Shown here: piece after piece, positions 36,067-43,444 of the stretch
Layout of the letters: every line of letters starts with the position of its first letter
How positions within the stretch are numbered: position 1 is the stretch's first letter
DNA from: Mesorhizobium sp. M2E.F.Ca.ET.219.01.1.1
GTDB taxonomy: Bacteria > Pseudomonadota > Alphaproteobacteria > Rhizobiales > Rhizobiaceae
NCBI RefSeq assembly: GCF_004016445.2
Contig: NZ_SADT02000002.1
Span: 992,001 to 1,056,000 of the forward strand
Reading direction: 5' to 3'
DNA: 64,000 nucleotides
Position numbers and translations under genes: made by a program
Notes under the pieces: generated by a model
Seen by the model: only the letters and a program-made list of their open reading frames with translations
Told to the model about the DNA's origin: nothing
The model's database searches: none

Positions 36067-36095
36067 GCCGCCGGGCCTCGCCCGGCGGCTTTTTT
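36067..36095 (+). terminator. Rho-independent terminator
   Basis: GCCGCCGGGC-ctc-GCCCGGCGGC perfect 10-bp stem followed by TTTTTT; serves the gene ending at 36033. Confidence 0.95.
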
Positions 36096-36383
36096 GTGCG
36101 CCATAGCCTCAGCATGAAGCCATCCTCTTCGGCGTGGCCAGGCCGGGCCCATTTCGGCGGCGCGTCAGACCTCAGTCGTCTTGTCTTCGGCGGCGCACGG
36201 GGCCTATTTCATTGCTGCGCTCCCTGTTCTTGCCCTTCATGGCGCATGGTTCAGGCTCCGCTCTACCCCAGCGGAACCGAGCCCAGATATGGGGAGTTCA
36301 GGAGACGACAGTCGATTCCCCCGGGATGTAGCTGCTCCTTCATCGAGCCCGCCGCTGGTTCAGGCACCAGTAGGCGGGCTTTT
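36096..36383 (+). ncRNA. Candidate sRNA ending in an orphan terminator
   Basis: AGCCCGCC (36346-36353) pairs with GGCGGGCT (36373-36380), with an inner CTGG/CCAG stem, followed by TTTT. The nearest upstream plus-strand gene already has its own terminator at 36067-36095, so this terminator serves an unannotated transcript. No credible ORF lies between. Start unknown. Could instead be a second terminator for readthrough. Confidence 0.4.
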
Positions 36384-36460
36384 GATAGGTCGGACGACGC
36401 AGCCCGGCCGAATGCAATTCGAGGGAAGTAACCTTCAGCCCCGTCCGACCAAACAGATGC

Positions 36461-36495
36461 AGCGTTTCGCCTTTTCCCGGAAACGGTGAAACGCT
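36461..36495. repeat. REP-like hairpin at the dnaJ-like stop codon
   Basis: AGCGTTTC / GAAACGCT inverted repeat directly after the stop codon of the J-domain gene. It matches the common rhizobial gcagcgtttcnccttttc palindrome and may act as 3' stabiliser or terminator. Confidence 0.6.
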
Positions 36496-37038
36496 CTAAT
36501 CGGCGTGATCGAGCAGGCGGGTGGCGTCCGGGCGGTCCCGGCCCTGTTTGCTCCCGGCGTGGTCGATGCCCTCGACCGTGATGGCGAACGTCCCGTTCTC
36601 GGTCCTGCCGATGAAGCCCTTCGCCTTGAGGTACCACAGGTGGAATTCGAGGTGCTCGCGCGGGCAGCCCGACAGGCGTTCGAGCTCCTCGTCGCCGATG
36701 CCCGGATTGTTGACGTCGCGTCGGCGCCGCACATAGAGAAGCGACAGCAAATTGGCCTGGATGACCGCATCCCTGTCCATGCCGCCGCCGTCGCGCGCGC
36801 CATCCGTGAGTTCGTGGCGAAGGCCCAGATGCTCGCGGTAAAGGATGTCGTACTGTGCCCGCTTGACTGGATCCCGCAGCGTATTGTGGGCCTCAACAAT
36901 CTCGCTGAAGCGCGATTCATTGCCTGTTTCCCGATTATCGGGATGGTAGCGCATAGCAAAATAACGGAAAATCCGCTCGATTGTCTCAGAATTGGCGTTC
37001 GGGCTTATTTCCAGAACTTCGTAGTAGTCAATGAACAT
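36496..37038 (-). CDS. J-domain (DnaJ-like) protein
   Basis: 180-aa protein with an N-terminal J domain (DYYEVLEISPNANSETIERI; HPD in MRYHPDNRE), so it should stimulate an Hsp70 ATPase. The C-terminal 100 residues contain a winged-helix-like region (LERLSGCPREHLEFHLWYLK) but no Gly/Phe or zinc-finger part. Unusual DnaJ-like co-chaperone of unknown client. The frame is open to 37185; ATG 37038 starts at the J domain. Stop overlaps the REP hairpin. Confidence 0.85.
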   Translation of the reverse strand: MFIDYYEVLEISPNANSETIERIFRYFAMRYHPDNRETGNESRFSEIVEAHNTLRDPVKRAQYDILYREHLGLRHELTDGARDGGGMDRDAVIQANLLSLLYVRRRRDVNNPGIGDEELERLSGCPREHLEFHLWYLKAKGFIGRTENGTFAITVEGIDHAGSKQGRDRPDATRLLDHAD

Positions 37039-37040
37039 TA

Positions 37041-37300
37041 ATCGTGCTTCCGAAATTACGGAAACCACTCCCCGAATCCAAGCATTGCCCAAACGCTGCG
37101 CATATGCAAGGCGGGCTTCGACAATCAGCCAAGTGAAAAGCCGTTCTTCCCGGGACGACACTCCCGGCGGAAACCGCTCACACATTTCCTGGAATTGCTC
37201 TAGGTTGGCGCGGTTTGAAATTCAGGTGGCAACCTGGATGGGAGCCGACCTCAAGCCCGGTTCCCTTTTGGCTCGCCTCGAAAGAGGCGAGCCTTTTTTT
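37041..37300 (+). ncRNA. Candidate sRNA upstream of and antiparallel to the J-domain gene
   Basis: GGCTCGCCTC-gaaa-GAGGCGAGCC (37270-37293) plus TTTTTTT is a textbook terminator on the plus strand, but no plus-strand gene lies upstream (the neighbour is the minus-strand J-domain gene). A further hairpin, CAGGT-ggca-ACCTG, lies about 40 bp before it. This points to a short transcript ending at 37300. The 5' end is not known; the REP motif at 37177-37203 lies inside, so the transcript may start after it. Confidence 0.5.
37177..37203. repeat. REP-type motif (family D)
   Basis: Ends tttcctggaattgctctag, the reverse complement of the motif at 2714-2738. Confidence 0.6.
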
Positions 37301-37342
37301 CGCGAAGCGCCTTTCGGCTTTCGTCCGAAGGTTTCACCGACC

Positions 37343-37450
37343 TAAAGCATGTCTCCCGAAAGTGGGAACCGGTTTCCGGATAAAGACATGCGTAAAATAA
37401 AATACCCTGAAGCGCATGGAGCGAATCTGAAAGATCGCGACGCGCTTTAG
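37343..37450. repeat. Rhizobial intergenic palindrome
   Basis: aaagcatgtctcccgaaagt ... ggataaagacatgcgtaaaa resembles the widespread rhizobial element with AAAGCATGTC and GACATGC ends. Located upstream of the membrane protein at 37530. Confidence 0.6.
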
Positions 37451-37529
37451 GTGTGCCATGGCTAATATGGCTTGGGGGATATAGACTTCACAGAGTCGGG
37501 TCCACAGAGGCATTGGGAGGGACAACAGA

Positions 37530-37937
37530 ATGCCACGCGTATCGGAACTCTTCTTCAAGACGGCCATCGTTTTTCTCATCCTTGGCATCGCCGCCGGGCT
37601 GCAGATGGCGATTTCGGGCGATCACGGCGCCTTCCCGGCGCATGCCCACATCAACCTTCTTGGCTGGGTCACCAGCGCCATCTTCGGCGGCTATTATGCG
37701 CTCAATCCGGCCAAGGCCGAGCGCCGCATCGCCATGATCCACTACGGCCTCTATACGGTCGGCATCGTGATCATGCTGCCGGCGCTCTACTGGATGCTGG
37801 CGGCAGGCCATCCGGAGATCGAGCCGGTGGTGGCGATAGGCTCGCTGATCGTCGCCGCTGCGGTGCTGGTCTTCGGCTTCGTCGTCTTCTCGTCGTCGGA
37901 GACGGTGCGCTCCGCCTCGCCAGCCACGGCGTGCTAG
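37530..37937 (+). CDS. Four-helix membrane protein, heme-oxidase-subunit-I-like fragment
   Basis: 135-aa integral membrane protein with four helices. The second starts with HAHINLLGW, resembling the His-containing helix of cytochrome oxidase subunit I-like small proteins of Rhizobiales. The conserved His pair might bind heme or metal. GGGAGGG upstream of ATG 37530. Function unknown. Confidence 0.75.
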   Translation: MPRVSELFFKTAIVFLILGIAAGLQMAISGDHGAFPAHAHINLLGWVTSAIFGGYYALNPAKAERRIAMIHYGLYTVGIVIMLPALYWMLAAGHPEIEPVVAIGSLIVAAAVLVFGFVVFSSSETVRSASPATAC

Positions 37938-37987
37938 CTTGCGGTCGGGCAGGGGCTTCAGCCTGGACGGGCTGAAGCCTCCGCCGG

Positions 37988-38284
37988 CTAAGGCAACAGC
38001 TTCGGAAACAGCAGCGAAATGACCGCCTGGATGATGCCGTCGCGCTCGAACGGGCCAGGCAATTTCGCGGGCGAGGCGCCGTCGCTCGACTTGGCCTCGT
38101 CGGTCACGCGGGCCTCGCCATGCACCAGCCACAGCACCGCCGCGAAATAGCCCGCCTGCAGAATAACCGCGGCAAGGACCGTCCAGCCCAATGCCGCCCA
38201 GAGCGATCCGGTGGACGCGAATGTCCAGCCGAGGACCACCAGAAGCGTCGCCGCCATTCCCACAAGAAACTGCGGAAAATACAT
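37988..38284 (-). CDS. ExoX/SyrA-like exopolysaccharide-repressor-type membrane protein
   Basis: 98-aa protein. The N-terminal part has two helices (FPQFLVGMAATLLVVLGWTF and LGWTVLAAVILQAGYFAAVL), the pattern of the ExoX/SyrA family of small membrane proteins that lower exopolysaccharide synthesis post-translationally. A polar tail follows. The frame is open to 38503; ATG 38350, 38335 and 38284 are all possible. 38284 (MYFPQFLVG) fits the family start. If correct, it could counter the exopolysaccharide machinery hinted at by the GH16 operon. Confidence 0.7.
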   Translation of the reverse strand: MYFPQFLVGMAATLLVVLGWTFASTGSLWAALGWTVLAAVILQAGYFAAVLWLVHGEARVTDEAKSSDGASPAKLPGPFERDGIIQAVISLLFPKLLP

Positions 38285-38565
38285 TTGCCCAACCGAGCGC
38301 CGCGACCATTTCCAGTCGTCGACGACCTCGCCCATGTCTCTACCCGTCATGACCCTTGCACCTTTTCCGGGTGGACCGCAAGCTTGAACAATCTGCCCGG
38401 CGGCTTGGTCGCACCATCGTCCGCCCCCGACAGGGACCAAGGATGCAGGACTTCCTTGCAACAACCGGCAATTGCGCCGATCGTTCCGTGGGCCCGCATT
38501 CAAGCAACACTTATGGAACGTGCCGTCGGCCGCGCTGGCTATTTTCGGGCCGCGGCGGGACCTGG

Positions 38566-38592
38566 AAGAAAAAGGCCCGCATCGGCGGGCCT
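38566..38592 (-). terminator. Rho-independent terminator of the DUF1236 gene
   Basis: GGCCCGC-cgat-GCGGGCC on the minus strand, then TTTTTC; 24 bp past the stop at 38616. Confidence 0.9.
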
Positions 38593-38615
38593 TGTTCTCT
38601 TCGTGCCGGTCCCTG

Positions 38616-39545
38616 TCAGGTCAGGATCAGGACGATCTTGTAAGTGTCGGGGTCGACGATGACGATACGCCCGTCGGCCAGCACGAAATAGTCGTAGGAT
38701 TCATAAGCGGGCACGATCTTGACGATGCGGGCCGGCAGGCGGTGCAGCCGCACCTTATGCCGCGGCACCTCGACGCCGACCGAAATGTCGAAGCTGACGT
38801 CGCGGACCGGTTCCACCCTGGTCTCGTGAATGATCTGCGTGATCTGCGTCTTCTGCTCGACGGTCACGTTGTTGATCGAGGCCGTCTTGTCCTGGTCGGT
38901 CTGGACGGTGGTGTTGCCCTGCGCATTCTGCTGGGTCTTCGTGCCGGTGTTGGTCTGGGCATTCTGGTCGGTCTTGGTGCCGGTGTTGGTCTGAGCGTTC
39001 TGCTCGGTCTGCGTCTTGGTGTTACCCTGAGCATTCTGCTCGGTGGTGGCGCCGGCCTTGCCCTGAGCCTGCTGCTTCTTCTTGAGCTGCGTGTTGTCCT
39101 GGGCATTCTGGTCGGTCTTGGTGCCGGTGTTGGTCTGAGCGTTCTGCTCGGTCTGCGTCTTGGTGTTACCCTGAGCATTCTGCTCGGTGGTGGCGCCGGC
39201 CTTGCCCTGAGCCTGCTGCTTCTTCTTGAGCTGCGTGTTGTCCTCGGCGTTCTGATCGGTCTTGGTGCCGGCCTGACCCTGGGCCTGCTCATCGGTCTTC
39301 ATCTTGGCCTTGCCCTGAGCCTGTTCCTGCGTGTTGGCGCCGGCCTTGCCCTGGGCGTTCATCTCGGTCTTCGATTTCGTTTCGCCCTGGGCCTGCCCGC
39401 CTGCCTTGCCGCCCTTCTGGCAATCGGCCGTGCCGGCCGCGCAATTATTGTCGCCGCCGCTTGGCTGCGCGGATTCGGTCTGCGCCATCGCGGCGCCGCA
39501 ACTCACACTGAGCGCAATCATGCTCGTGATCAGCAGATGTTTCAT
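38616..39545 (-). CDS. Secreted DUF1236 protein with Gln/Asn-rich tandem repeats
   Basis: 309-aa exported protein. Signal peptide 1-22 (LITSMIALSVSCGAAMAQTE), a long Gln/Thr/Lys/Asn-rich repeat region of NAQGN / QAQGKAG units, and a C-terminal DUF1236 domain (VGVEVPRHKVRLHRLPARIV; DGRIVIVDPDTYKIVLIL). Two nearly identical 48-aa (144-bp) units lie in tandem at 38977-39264, so length variation between strains is likely. GAGGAG before ATG 39545; the longer frame to 39914 is rejected. Function unknown, probably periplasmic. Two short DUF1236 paralogues follow at 39792 and 41279. Confidence 0.85.
   Translation of the reverse strand: MKHLLITSMIALSVSCGAAMAQTESAQPSGGDNNCAAGTADCQKGGKAGGQAQGETKSKTEMNAQGKAGANTQEQAQGKAKMKTDEQAQGQAGTKTDQNAEDNTQLKKKQQAQGKAGATTEQNAQGNTKTQTEQNAQTNTGTKTDQNAQDNTQLKKKQQAQGKAGATTEQNAQGNTKTQTEQNAQTNTGTKTDQNAQTNTGTKTQQNAQGNTTVQTDQDKTASINNVTVEQKTQITQIIHETRVEPVRDVSFDISVGVEVPRHKVRLHRLPARIVKIVPAYESYDYFVLADGRIVIVDPDTYKIVLILT
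38977..39264. repeat. Two 144-bp tandem repeats inside the DUF1236 gene
   Basis: The unit starting gtgccggtgttggtctgagc at 38977 restarts at 39121 with almost no change; each encodes 48 aa. Recombination or slippage-prone. Confidence 0.9.
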
Positions 39546-39791
39546 TAGATTTCTCCTCGGAAAGTCGGTCCCTTCGCATGGGTAACCCCGCCCGAAACGC
39601 ATTGTTCCGAAATTGCAGCAAGGGGCGATGAGCATGGTTTTGCGGAACACGGCGGCATAAATTTTTTGCAAGCGCCGGTCCGAAATTCGCAGGAACAACG
39701 CCGGACGATCGGCGTTACGAGAATGCCGACCGCTGTGGAAAATCGCAGGCGCAGCATCAAGGCGATTGATCCCACATAGGAGAGACGAACA

Positions 39792-40091
39792 ATGAAAATG
39801 CACATCACCTCCGCCGCCGCCGGCCTGCTGCTTCTTGCCGGCATTGGCGCCGCTGCCGCGCAGGATGTCGTCATCGCGCCTGAGCAGGAAACCGTCATCA
39901 AGGAATATGTCCACAAGCAGCCGCTGGCTTCAGTGAAGGTTCCGGGTGTCGAGTTGAACATCGGCAGCACGGTTCCCGACACGGTCGAACTGCACGAGGT
40001 GCCGAACGTCAAATACCGTTACGTTGTCGTCGACAACCGGACGGTCATTGTCGACCCCGGCACGCGCAAGATCGTCAAGGTCATCGAATAG
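39792..40091 (+). CDS. Secreted DUF1236 protein, 99 aa
   Basis: Signal peptide 1-23 (ITSAAAGLLLLAGIGAAAAQ) and a compact DUF1236 domain (TVIKEYVHKQPLASVKVPGV; TVELHEVPNVKYRYVVVDNR; VIVDPGTRKIVKVIE). A paralogue of 41279-41578, sharing most of its sequence. GGAGAG upstream of ATG 39792. Role unknown; likely periplasmic. Confidence 0.88.
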   Translation: MKMHITSAAAGLLLLAGIGAAAAQDVVIAPEQETVIKEYVHKQPLASVKVPGVELNIGSTVPDTVELHEVPNVKYRYVVVDNRTVIVDPGTRKIVKVIE

Positions 40092-40128
40092 TCGTGATCG
40101 AATAATCGATACCGTGCCGCAAGCAGTT

Positions 40129-40151
40129 GGCCCGTCGTTCTGCGGCGGGCC
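40129..40151 (+). terminator. Terminator-like hairpin after the DUF1236 gene
   Basis: GGCCCGTCG / CGGCGGGCC 9-bp stem (one G-T pair) with a 5-nt loop, followed by an AT-rich run. Confidence 0.65.
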
Positions 40152-40320
40152 ATTAACCGATTATTATTTTGTTACCATATGCTAACGGAACCTTCCCGCC
40201 GCGCTTGAGTTAGCGGCTCTGGGCCCACGCTGTCTCAGAGACAACACAAATCAATGGCAGCGTGGAGATTCGGGCGGCGGCGAACAGGTACGGGCGGGGT
40301 CCAGGAGGAGTTTGACCAAC

Positions 40321-40542
40321 ATGTCGAAACGAGAAATCGGAACATCCCGTTCGCTCGGGATGCGCGTCGCCGATCTCAAAGCCAGGATGCGCGACGCCCG
40401 GATCACCGAACATGAGATGAAGACCTTCCAGAAGGTCGCGGCCATCATGGGGGGCGGCGAGGGCTCCCTACGCATCGAAGCGGACGACCTGATCGCCGCG
40501 TCCTTCGTCACCGAGGCGCTGGGCGAGTCGGCGCCGACCTGA
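40321..40542 (+). CDS. Hypothetical protein, 73 aa
   Basis: Soluble basic N-terminus (LGMRVADLKARMRDARITEH) with helical character and acidic C-terminus; unknown function. GGAGGAG at 40303-40309; ATG 40321 is chosen, although TTG 40312 is closer to the ribosome site. Confidence 0.6.
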   Translation: MSKREIGTSRSLGMRVADLKARMRDARITEHEMKTFQKVAAIMGGGEGSLRIEADDLIAASFVTEALGESAPT

Positions 40543-40689
40543 CCGCGGCCACCAGCCGAAAATCCCCGATCGATCCAGTCGACCGTCAGCCGCCAGGCGG
40601 CGGTCCGCGCGGACCGCCAGGCGGACCGCTCGTCGGGTATTTCGTCGGTCAGATCCTGAAACCTGCAGGCAACGCCAACGCGGCGGCCG

Positions 40690-41037
40690 TCAGTGCGCCG
40701 GCCGCTGCTGAGCCCGGCTTTCGCGCGCCCGGTTGCGCCGGATCTTGGCCTCGCGCAGCACCGCGACCGGATCGGCCCCGGTCCACTCGATCCCCGCCTT
40801 CTTCGCGAAGGCCAGGAACGCCTGCCGCGCCTTGTCGAGATCGATCTCTCCGGACCGCGCCGCCTCGCAGGCGCGCAGCGCCGTTGCGTGGCTCTCGCCC
40901 CGCGAGGCCGGTGGCCATTCCTTGAGGAAATTCTGCATCCCTGTGAGCGTGGCGATCTCGCGCTTGAACCCGGCGCCGACGGCGATCACCACTGGGGCGC
41001 GAAGTTCAATGTCGCTTCTGATGTAACCTTCTTGCAT
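40690..41037 (-). CDS. DUF982 domain protein
   Basis: 115-aa protein with the DUF982 pattern (APVVIAVGAGFKREIATLTG; FLKEWPPASRGESHATALRA; ARQAFLAFAKKAGIEW). Rhizobial accessory family of unknown role, often multicopy. ATG 41037 is the only reasonable start. Confidence 0.85.
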   Translation of the reverse strand: MQEGYIRSDIELRAPVVIAVGAGFKREIATLTGMQNFLKEWPPASRGESHATALRACEAARSGEIDLDKARQAFLAFAKKAGIEWTGADPVAVLREAKIRRNRARESRAQQRPAH

Positions 41038-41278
41038 GACGGCGGCGCCCTTTGGATTTCAAAGTCTTGCGGAGTTTCAATGCCTTCCAATGCGGAGCCC
41101 ATGCGAAGGTTCCGCCACATCAATTAGTCGTCGCTGACGGAACAACACCTCACCGGGGACGTTTGCCCCGGGAGCTCAACTATTCGACCTGCCGATGTTT
41201 CCGCCACCCGCGGAGGCAGGGCGGAGCTCGCCAACACGCGATCCGCAGGATCGCTTTGAATCCAACAGGAGAGAAACG

Positions 41279-41578
41279 ATGAAACACACCCTCATTCCAG
41301 CTGTCGCCGGCCTGGCTCTGATGGCCGGTATCGGCATCGCGGCCGCGGACGAGGTGATCGTCACCCCCGAGCAGCAGACCGTGGTCAAGGAATATGTCCA
41401 CAAGCACCCGATCGCCTCGGTCAACGTGCTCGGCCTCGAGCTCGGCGTCGGCTCGACCGTGCCTGACACCGTCGAGCTGCAGTCGGTTCCGGATGTGCAG
41501 TATCGTTATGCGGTCGTCAACGACCACACGGTGCTGATCGATCCTGGCACGCGTCGCGTTGTCCAGGTGATCCAGTAA
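41279..41578 (+). CDS. Secreted DUF1236 protein, 99 aa (paralogue)
   Basis: Signal peptide 1-23 and DUF1236 core (TVVKEYVHKHPIASVNVLGL; STVPDTVELQSVPDVQYRY; LIDPGTRRVVQVIQ), highly similar in layout to 39792-40091, so a local duplication. GGAGAG precedes ATG 41279; the frame from 41195 is not needed. Followed by a perfect 10-bp hairpin. Confidence 0.88.
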   Translation: MKHTLIPAVAGLALMAGIGIAAADEVIVTPEQQTVVKEYVHKHPIASVNVLGLELGVGSTVPDTVELQSVPDVQYRYAVVNDHTVLIDPGTRRVVQVIQ

Positions 41579-41589
41579 CATTTAGTTCC

Positions 41590-41637
41590 GAAGAGCCCGA
41601 TCCTTGCCCGATGCTTCGGTGAGGGACCGGGCTCTTC
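41590..41637 (+). terminator. Terminator-like hairpin after the DUF1236 paralogue
   Basis: GAAGAGCCCG / CGGGCTCTTC perfect 10-bp stem around a 28-nt loop; no U-tract, so it could also be an RNA stabiliser. Confidence 0.55.
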
Positions 41638-41706
41638 TCGCATCAGGGCAAAACGCCTAGAATGCAGTGGTTTGGGAGGCAACGAAGCGCGGAAGGAGTC
41701 GTTGCC

Positions 41707-41916
41707 ATGCATCATCCACATGTCGAATCACCGAGTATCGCCGCCACGGTCGACAAGCTGCTGGCCGAGCACAGGACCGGCCTCCTGACCATGCAAGAGG
41801 CAATTTCCCTGCTGCGGCAGCGCACGGGGACCGACCGCTCTGACGCGGATTTAGCCGGACTGATCGCAAAGAAGGCAGCGCATCTGGGCATCGCGGTCGT
41901 CGTCGACGGGCATTGA
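41707..41916 (+). CDS. Hypothetical protein, 69 aa
   Basis: Small soluble, mostly helical protein (ATVDKLLAEHRTGLLTMQEA; AGLIAKKAAHLGIAVVVDG). AAGGAG is well placed before ATG 41707. Unknown family; no membrane segment. Confidence 0.6.
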   Translation: MHHPHVESPSIAATVDKLLAEHRTGLLTMQEAISLLRQRTGTDRSDADLAGLIAKKAAHLGIAVVVDGH

Positions 41917-42024
41917 GCGAATTTGCCGTCTAAGTCGGTCGCATATGCGTGAGAGCGAAGACGCCGCGTGAAAATTCCGCTAGTGTTCGCCTTGGGGAAC
42001 CCGTCCCAACCTTAGGAGGCGACA

Positions 42025-42276
42025 GTGACGGACGACAGGCACGAACGTATTCGCCAGCGCGCGCACGAGATCTGGGAGCAGGCCGGTCGGCCCGAAGGTG
42101 CTCATATGGAGCATTGGGAACAGGCGGCCGCCGAGATCGACGCGGCAGGCAAGCCGAAGAAAGCGCCGAAGAAGGCCGCTGCCGCCAAGGTCGAGAAGCC
42201 GAAAGCCGCCAAGGCGGAAAAGCCCGCTAAGGCCCCCGCCAAGGCAAAGGCGGCCAAGCCGAAAGCCAAGGCCTGA
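42025..42276 (+). CDS. DUF2934 protein with Lys/Ala-rich tail
   Basis: 83-aa protein. The N-terminal 40 residues match DUF2934 (RIRQRAHEIWEQAGRPEGAH then HWEQAAAEID); the C-terminus is a histone-H1-like Lys/Ala/Pro repeat that probably binds nucleic acid. GTG start 42025 behind TTAGGAGG. Role unknown. Confidence 0.85.
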   Translation: MTDDRHERIRQRAHEIWEQAGRPEGAHMEHWEQAAAEIDAAGKPKKAPKKAAAAKVEKPKAAKAEKPAKAPAKAKAAKPKAKA

Positions 42277-42587
42277 ATCTCCGGCGGCCGCGCCGCCGGC
42301 TATCCCGACAAGGATCTCCGACAACGACCGGACGTGGCTGCGCTGGCCCCGCCGGTAGCCGGCGCCGCCGTGCTGAGCGAAGGCTTCGCCCATGGCGGCC
42401 GCCTGACCGCCACGCTCGGTATCGCCTTCGCCGGCCGGCAGGTTGGCGGCAATGCGGGGCTGCAGTGTAGGAAGAGGAAGAAGAGGGAAGGCGCGCCGCC
42501 GAACCGCTCTAACTCTTTGTTTTTACGCAATTCCGGACGGAAGGCTACGGCGAAGGCGCCGAGCCTAACCGCTCACACTTTTCTGCT
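42277..42587. other. Intergenic, 311 bp, with rhizobial REP element
   Basis: The right end (42504-42592) is a family D element: ctctttgtttttacgcaatt followed by ccggacgga and a cacttttc end. CCGGCGG-ccgcg-CCGCCGG at 42283-42301 may terminate DUF2934. No gene seen. Confidence 0.55.
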
Positions 42588-42797
42588 CTAGCGCCCTCCC
42601 TGCTTCCTGGCGTATTGCGCGACTGCGCAGAGAAGGGCAAGCGCCGCGGTATCGCAGGCGGCCCGCGACGGCGACGGGCCTTTGGCGAAAAGGACCGCGT
42701 CCGCGACCGGAACCGTCAATCCGTGCTTTCTGGCAAATGAGGTGACTTCGTAGGGCTGATCCTCGGGCAGTGCGCCGATGTCGATTTGCGGTTGCAT
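42588..42797 (-). CDS. Hypothetical protein, 69 aa
   Basis: Small soluble protein (LPEDQPYEVTSFARKHGLTV; ACDTAALALLCAVAQYARKQ) with loose likeness to DUF3606-type small proteins. ATG 42797 with GAGGA about 8 nt upstream. The stop overlaps the REP element at 42504-42592. Confidence 0.6.
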   Translation of the reverse strand: MQPQIDIGALPEDQPYEVTSFARKHGLTVPVADAVLFAKGPSPSRAACDTAALALLCAVAQYARKQGGR

Positions 42798-43001
42798 CAA
42801 ACGTGTTCCTCCCTGGTATGCGTCTCTGTCCCTCCTTCACCCGGGAGGAATTAACGCCCGGCCACTCACCCGCGTCCACCAATTGGCGATTGTGTGAAAC
42901 GATGCATTTGCCGGGGCGGCGAGCCAAGGGTTGCAGGCGGCCGGTTGAGGGGTCTGCGGCGCGGGCTTCTGCATTCTTCCGCATGGGGAGAGGGAGCCGC
43001 C

Positions 43002-43346
43002 TCACCATGCATCACTCGACCTGGCGAACCTCACCCCCGCCGCGATCATCGCGCTTTCGCACTCGCTGATCAGCCTGAGGTTTCGCAGATATCGCGCCAC
43101 CGTTTCCGGCAGCCAGGCGGCGCAGGCTTCGACATAGGCGCGGCCATGCACCAGCGTGCCGGTCGAAAGCCGCTCGTCCTTCTCGGCGATCACTTTCAGA
43201 TATTGCCGGATGAAGCGGATGTCGTCGGCTATGTCCTGGCTCGCCATGCGCCAGGCTCCGGCGAGGCGTTCGCGCTCGGCGAGCGGCAGCGGCGACAGCA
43301 AAGGGCGGGAGAGGTCGGCAAAAGCGGCATGATTGGCGGTGTTCAA
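43002..43346 (-). CDS. Hypothetical protein, 114 aa, under palindromic operators
   Basis: Soluble helical protein of unknown function (SQDIADDIRFIRQYLKVIAE; YVEACAAWLPETVARYLRNL). TTG 43346 is the likely start, with GAGGGA 6 nt upstream. Two CGTAC-N5-G(T/A)ACG palindromes lie 25-75 bp upstream, the same motif as in front of the S24 repressor at 54389, so it may belong to that repressor's regulon. No other context clue. Confidence 0.65.
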   Translation of the reverse strand: MNTANHAAFADLSRPLLSPLPLAERERLAGAWRMASQDIADDIRFIRQYLKVIAEKDERLSTGTLVHGRAYVEACAAWLPETVARYLRNLRLISECESAMIAAGVRFARSSDAW

Positions 43347-43370
43347 GCAGATTCCCTCAAAGAAAGGTAT

Positions 43371-43420
43371 CGTACTTTATGTACGAAATGCGGTCAAGCA
43401 AGGTTCGTACAATTTGAACG
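43371..43420. promoter_or_regulatory. Two CGTAC-N5-GTACG operators upstream of the 114-aa gene
   Basis: Site 1 (43371-43385) is CGTAC-TTTAT-GTACG, perfect. Site 2 (43406-43420) is CGTAC-AATTT-GAACG, one mismatch. Starts are 35 bp apart. The same motif occurs at 55057 and 55091. Confidence 0.7.
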
Positions 43421-43444
43421 ATATACTTCGACTTGAGGTAAAGA

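Noticed and set aside
36250..36383. tmRNA or other known structured RNA
   Set aside because: No tag frame or tRNA-like ends could be recognised; kept only as an sRNA candidate.
38900..39270. CRISPR-like direct repeats
   Set aside because: They are 144-bp coding tandem units in one reading frame, without spacers.
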